From an uncultured Bacteroidota bacterium (GTDB lineage: Bacteria > Bacteroidota > Bacteroidia > B-17B0 > Aurantibacillaceae), in assembly GCA_903923915.1 (NCBI GenBank), contig CAIXZI010000550.1:1-9152 (forward strand): a stretch of 9,152 nucleotides of DNA. Reading direction: 5' to 3'. The notes below the pieces were generated by a model that made no database searches, was not told where the DNA came from, and saw only the letters and a program-made list of their open reading frames with translations. The translations under genes and the position numbers were made by a program. This document shows positions 6,200-9,152 of the stretch, in pieces; within the stretch, counting starts at the first letter, position 1, and the number at the start of each line of letters is the position of its first letter.

Positions 6200-6204
6200 A
6201 AATA
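6197..6204 (-). promoter_or_regulatory. Possible -7 box overlapping the annotated start of the exported protein
   Basis: On the minus strand TATTTTTG (6204-6197) fits TAnnTTTG, and its last three bases are the TTG at 6199-6197. If it is a promoter, transcription starts at about 6193-6190 and translation must start downstream, for example at the TTG at 6184. No -33 TTTG is seen at the expected distance, so this may be a chance match in AT-rich DNA. Confidence 0.3.
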
Positions 6205-6255
6205 TAACTTAATGAGCTTACTTGCATTTAATTTGTTGTTAAAAGCAATTCAGTA

Positions 6256-7476
6256 TTAACCCTTTTTATGCACATAACTTGCCAAAGAGCGCATGGCAAA
6301 TAACAGGCTAAGCAAGGTTAATATGCCTGCTAAAACAAAGGCAGCTCCCGGAAAATAAAGTCCGTTATGGGTATTTGTATAATAGGCAAAAATGCCCGTC
6401 ATAAGTGGAGGACCAAGAATTGAGGTAGCACTTTGCAGGCTGGCAAAAACACCTTGTAATTCGCCTTGCTCATTTGCAGGCACTTGGTTAGACATGATGC
6501 CCTGCATGGCGGGTCCACCAATGCCACCTAAGCAATAGGGTATTAAAAAAGCAAACATCATCCAGCTTTTAGATGCAAAAGCAAATAATATAAAACCTAA
6601 CATAGAAAGTGCCAAGCCAAAATAAACCGATCTTTTGGGTCCTAATTTTGGATTTATTACACGTATTAAACCACCTTGCACAACAGCCACCAAAACGCCC
6701 ACAACACCTAAAGAATAACCAACCATGGTCTCATCCCATTGAAATTTTTCCATCGTATAATACGTCCAGTTGCTTTGTACGGAATGATGCGCCGTGAAAA
6801 CTAAAATTAAAGAAAGCACCAATCCTAAAATAACAGGGTATTTTTTAATATGCTTTAATGTGCCAATGGGGTTAGCTCGTTTAATATCAAATGCACGGCG
6901 GTTTTCGGGCTTTAACGATTCGGGTAAAATAAAATAACCATACAGCCAGTTAATAAAGGTAAGAATACCCGCAGCAATAAAAGGAAGGCGAGCGCTGTAA
7001 TGCCCTAAAATACCACCAATTACAGGGCCAATAATAAAACCAACGCCAAAAGCAACGCCAATCATACCAAAGTTTTGAGCTCTTTTTTCGGGTGTACTAA
7101 TATCGGCAATGTACGCAGAAGCCGTACTGATACTGGCTCCGGTAATACCGGCAAAGGCACGGGCTACAAATAACCAACCAATAGTAGGCGCAAAAACAAG
7201 GGCTACGTAATCTAATCCAACACCAAAAAGAGAAAATAATAAAACAGGGCGTCTGCCAAAGTGATCGCTTAAGTTGCCTATAACAGGAGAAAATAAAAAC
7301 TGGAAAATAGAATACGTAAATAAAAGCCAACCGCCATAAACAGCAGCATCGCTAAGGCTTCCACCGGTTAATTGTGTAATTAATTTAGGTATAACAGGTA
7401 TGATAATACCAAAACCAATAACATCAATTAGTATGGTAACAAAAATAAATCCTAAAGCCGCTTCTCTTTTCTTCAT
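6256..7476 (-). CDS. TetA-like MFS transporter (DHA1 drug:H+ antiporter family)
   Basis: This is a 406-residue inner-membrane protein of the major facilitator superfamily, about the length of Tet(A)/(B)/(C) exporters, with roughly 12 predicted membrane helices. TM1 has [15 protein letters not shown] (16-30), matching the Asp-containing TM1 motif of tetracycline exporters. The loop between TM2 and TM3 carries motif A ([12 protein letters not shown], 67-78), TM4 carries a motif B-like [10 protein letters not shown] (106-115), and TM5 carries motif C ([12 protein letters not shown], 144-155), typical of proton-coupled drug antiporters. Motif A is repeated only weakly in the second half, as is common. 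The substrate cannot be read from sequence. Environmental Bacteroidota carry many such genes without tetracycline resistance, so I do not call it tet. The ATG at 7476 gives a normal MKKRE N-terminus and has a plausible promoter. It diverges from the flippase gene. Confidence 0.9.
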   Translation of the reverse strand: MKKREAALGFIFVTILIDVIGFGIIIPVIPKLITQLTGGSLSDAAVYGGWLLFTYSIFQFLFSPVIGNLSDHFGRRPVLLFSLFGVGLDYVALVFAPTIGWLFVARAFAGITGASISTASAYIADISTPEKRAQNFGMIGVAFGVGFIIGPVIGGILGHYSARLPFIAAGILTFINWLYGYFILPESLKPENRRAFDIKRANPIGTLKHIKKYPVILGLVLSLILVFTAHHSVQSNWTYYTMEKFQWDETMVGYSLGVVGVLVAVVQGGLIRVINPKLGPKRSVYFGLALSMLGFILFAFASKSWMMFAFLIPYCLGGIGGPAMQGIMSNQVPANEQGELQGVFASLQSATSILGPPLMTGIFAYYTNTHNGLYFPGAAFVLAGILTLLSLLFAMRSLASYVHKKG

Positions 7477-7483
7477 TTATTAG

Positions 7484-7510
7484 CTACGAATTACGAATTT
7501 GCTACGAATA
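7484..7510. repeat. ACGAATT-type degenerate repeat and matching inverted copy
   Basis: CTACGAATTACGAATTTGCTACGAATA has three copies of the word ACGAAT. The 10-mer AATTACGAAT at 7489-7498 has a perfect inverted copy, ATTCGTAATT, at 7561-7570, so the divergent intergenic region is bounded by an inverted repeat 62 bp apart. It resembles the ATGAATT-type strings around accA with G-C in place of one A-T. Whether it is an operator or a low-complexity relic is not clear. Confidence 0.45.
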
Positions 7511-7532
7511 TACTAATTGATATTGATTACAA
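7505..7532 (-). promoter_or_regulatory. Promoter of the MFS gene
   Basis: On the minus strand TTG (7532-7530), followed by TA, stands 17 nt before TATATTCG (7512-7505), a one-mismatch TAnnTTTG box. The same arrangement (TTGTA, then TATATTCG) drives the divergent flippase gene. The box ends 28 nt before the ATG at 7476. Confidence 0.45.
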
Positions 7533-7572
7533 GTGGCTACCTCCCACAACAGATTAGTCCATTCGTAATTGA

Positions 7573-7601
7573 TTTGTACTTCGTATCTTTTATTATATTC
7601 G
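7573..7601 (+). promoter_or_regulatory. Promoter of the polysaccharide flippase gene
   Basis: TTTG (7573-7576) and, 17 nt on, TATATTCG (7594-7601) match the Bacteroidota promoter with one mismatch and slightly short spacing. The following CATCCC resembles the accA start region. The box ends 13 nt before the ATG at 7615, so the leader would be only about 7-10 nt. Confidence 0.5.
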
Positions 7602-7614
7602 CATCCCAAAATAA

Positions 7615-9057
7615 ATGCATCAAAAAAAGTTCATAACCAATCTGGCCATTTTAATTTGTCTGAATTTGCTGATAAAGCCTTTTTGGACCCTGGTTATTGA
7701 ACCATCTGTGCAGTATCAGGTAGGTAACGCTGCTTATGGCGAGTATTTTGCCCTTTTTAACTTCTCTTTCCTATTAAATATTTTGTTAGATTTTGGAATT
7801 ACCAATTTTAACAATAAAAATATTGCCCAAAACAATCACTTATTAGAAAAGCATTTTTCGGGTTTATTTTTACTTAAATTATTGTTAGGCGTCATTTATA
7901 TAGCCGTTACATTAAGCATTGGTATGGCAGTGGGTTACAGCACGCGTTACTTAAAGTTGTTGTTTTTATTGGGCTTTAACCAGTTTTTAATATCCATGAT
8001 ATTGTATTTGCGCTCTAATTTATTGGGTTTACACGCTTTTAAAACAGACAGTATTATTTCTGTACTTGATAGGTTTATTATGATTGGTATTTGTTCTATC
8101 ATGCTATGGACTGCCTACACCGGACTTACTATTGATATTATGAATTTTGTATATGCTCAAACACTGGCATATTCTTTAGCGGCCATCTTAGCGTTTATCT
8201 CCGTATTTAGAATGACCGATAAATTTACCATTTCCTGGAATCTTCCTTTTTGGATTATGATTTTAAAGAAAAGTTTTCCGTTTGCAGTGCTTGTATTGCT
8301 AATGACTTTTTATAACCGCTTAGATTCTGTAATGATAGAACGTCTTTTACCCGAGGGCGAAGGAGCTGCTCAGGCAGGTATTTATGCCAAAGGTTTCCGT
8401 TTATTAGATGCCGCTAATATGATTGCTTATTTATTTTCTATACAACTACTTCCCATTTTTAGCCGGATGTTAAAGTTTAAAGAAGATGTACAAAATCTGG
8501 TTAAACTATCTTTCACTTTGCTAATAACTCCAGCTATTATATCTGCCGCAGTTGCATGGTTTTATCAAAACGAATTAATAGGTTTAATTAACCATGGCGT
8601 AACAGATTCTGCCACTATTTTCTCTATGTTAATGACTTGCTTTATTGCTATATCAACCACTTATATTTTTGGAACTTTACTTACCGCCAATGGCAATTTA
8701 AAACAATTAAATACCATGGCCATTATTGGTATTTCTATCAATCTTATTTTAAACTTAATTCTTATTCCGCATTTTAAAGCCATGGGTGCAGCTTACTCAA
8801 GCTTGGCAACACAGTTTTTTACGGCAAGTGTGCAGGTTTATTTAACCTACAAAATATTTAAGTTTAAAATAAACTACAGACTAATAATTATCCTTATCAT
8901 ATTTATACTGGGCGTAATTGCAGCAGGATTTGTGAGTACCAAATTTATTTCTAATTACTTGGTTGGTATAGCTGTAATGTCGGTTCTATCAGGTATTTGG
9001 GCTTTGGTTACCGGTTTAATCAGCTTTAAATCCATCATGCGCTTTATGAAGTATTAA
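7615..9057 (+). CDS. Wzx-like polysaccharide/oligosaccharide flippase (MOP superfamily)
   Basis: A 480-residue, strongly hydrophobic inner-membrane protein with about 12-14 predicted helices, the size and layout of Wzx/PST-type flippases. By family knowledge these move lipid-linked glycan units across the inner membrane for O-antigen, capsule or exopolysaccharide assembly. Supporting features are the N-terminal segment ending AAYGEYFALFNF (39-50), LLDFGITNFNNKNIAQN (57-73, typical of the loop after TM2), the mid-protein YNRLDSVMIERLLP (233-246) followed by AGIYAKGFRLLDAANM (254-269), and LLPIFSRML (278-286), all usual wording in Bacteroidota members. The C-terminal half has NGNLKQLNTMAIIGISINLILNLILIPHF, the family's TM10-11 region. 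No glycosyltransferase or polymerase gene adjoins it in this window, so the glycan is unknown. It diverges from the MFS gene, and the ATG at 7615 sits just below a promoter. The gene looks intact. Confidence 0.88.
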   Translation: MHQKKFITNLAILICLNLLIKPFWTLVIEPSVQYQVGNAAYGEYFALFNFSFLLNILLDFGITNFNNKNIAQNNHLLEKHFSGLFLLKLLLGVIYIAVTLSIGMAVGYSTRYLKLLFLLGFNQFLISMILYLRSNLLGLHAFKTDSIISVLDRFIMIGICSIMLWTAYTGLTIDIMNFVYAQTLAYSLAAILAFISVFRMTDKFTISWNLPFWIMILKKSFPFAVLVLLMTFYNRLDSVMIERLLPEGEGAAQAGIYAKGFRLLDAANMIAYLFSIQLLPIFSRMLKFKEDVQNLVKLSFTLLITPAIISAAVAWFYQNELIGLINHGVTDSATIFSMLMTCFIAISTTYIFGTLLTANGNLKQLNTMAIIGISINLILNLILIPHFKAMGAAYSSLATQFFTASVQVYLTYKIFKFKINYRLIIILIIFILGVIAAGFVSTKFISNYLVGIAVMSVLSGIWALVTGLISFKSIMRFMKY

Positions 9058-9087
9058 TTACTTCTTTAAAACAATAAATTTTAGTTT

Positions 9088-9152
9088 TTTGGGCGTTCCG
9101 CTGATTACAGCGTCGGGCTTTTCGCTTCAATCTTTTAGGATTACCTAAAAGG
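9088..9152. repeat. Structured intergenic repeat (GGGCGTT...GTCGGGC type), cut by the window edge
   Basis: After a T run, GGGCGTTC (9091-9098) is followed by a hairpin CGCTG-ATTA-CAGCG (9099-9112) and then TCGGGC (9113-9118). Downstream, TTCGCTTCAATC leads into a second perfect hairpin with an 8-bp stem, CTTTTAGG (9132-9139) and CCTAAAAG (9144-9151), again with loop ATTA (9140-9143). From memory, GGGCGTT...GTCGGGCTTTTCGCT...CAATCTTTT with a variable centre is a widespread dispersed repeat in Bacteroidota that ends in CCCTAACGC-like sequence; the window stops before that end. I know no established name. It follows the flippase stop by 30-odd bp and could also affect its 3' end. Confidence 0.6.

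Noticed and set aside
6256..7476. Calling the MFS transporter a tetracycline resistance gene (tet).
   Set aside because: It has family motifs shared by many DHA1 exporters, but nothing in the sequence fixes the substrate, and no mobile element or other resistance gene is nearby.
9068..9090. Possible terminator after the flippase gene: AAAAC/GTTTT with a following T run.
   Set aside because: Only five weak A-T-rich pairs with an 11-nt loop; not convincing as an intrinsic terminator.

Overview
The window looks like chromosomal DNA of a member of the Bacteroidota. The evidence is the low G+C content, the absence of Shine-Dalgarno sequences, promoter -7 boxes of the Bacteroidota type (TAnnTTTG) close to several starts, two secreted proteins ending in type IX secretion (T9SS) type A sorting domains, and two dispersed-repeat types that I associate with this phylum. 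The wording of the EF-P loop suggests the Sphingobacteriia/Chitinophagia side of the phylum, but that is from memory and weakly held. No tRNA, rRNA, CRISPR array, transposase or phage gene is visible.

Layout. 1-600 holds the 3' part of an unrecognised + strand gene with an unclear N-terminus. 617-2179 (-) encodes a secreted LamG/PKD/PKD protein with a T9SS sorting domain, convergent with the first gene. 2180-2440 is intergenic: it holds a promoter for the LamG gene, a 132-bp nested inverted-repeat element (REP/MITE-like) and the terminator of efp. 2441-4025 (-) is a two-gene unit, accA then efp (fatty-acid synthesis and translation), with a -7 box in front of accA and a terminator after efp. 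4164-5486 (+) encodes a secreted protein of six exact 56-residue NHL repeats (one closed six-bladed propeller) plus a T9SS sorting domain. It converges, 2 bp apart, on 5489-6199 (-), an exported, possibly outer-membrane beta-barrel protein of unknown function. 6256-7476 (-) is a TetA-like major facilitator drug/H+ antiporter. 7615-9057 (+) is a Wzx-like polysaccharide flippase. These last two diverge from a 138-bp region with mirror-image promoters. 9058-9152 is non-coding and ends inside a structured repeat cut by the window edge.

How the genes relate. accA and efp are housekeeping genes and probably one transcript. The LamG and NHL proteins are unrelated in domain content but are predicted to share the same export route, which must be encoded elsewhere. 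The MFS gene and the exported protein below it are co-oriented, 56 bp apart, and may be co-transcribed. The flippase stands alone here, with no glycosyltransferases beside it. I see no new defence or mobile gene system. The most unusual items are the EF-P tip loop with Asn where Lys or Arg is usual, and the two structured non-coding repeats.
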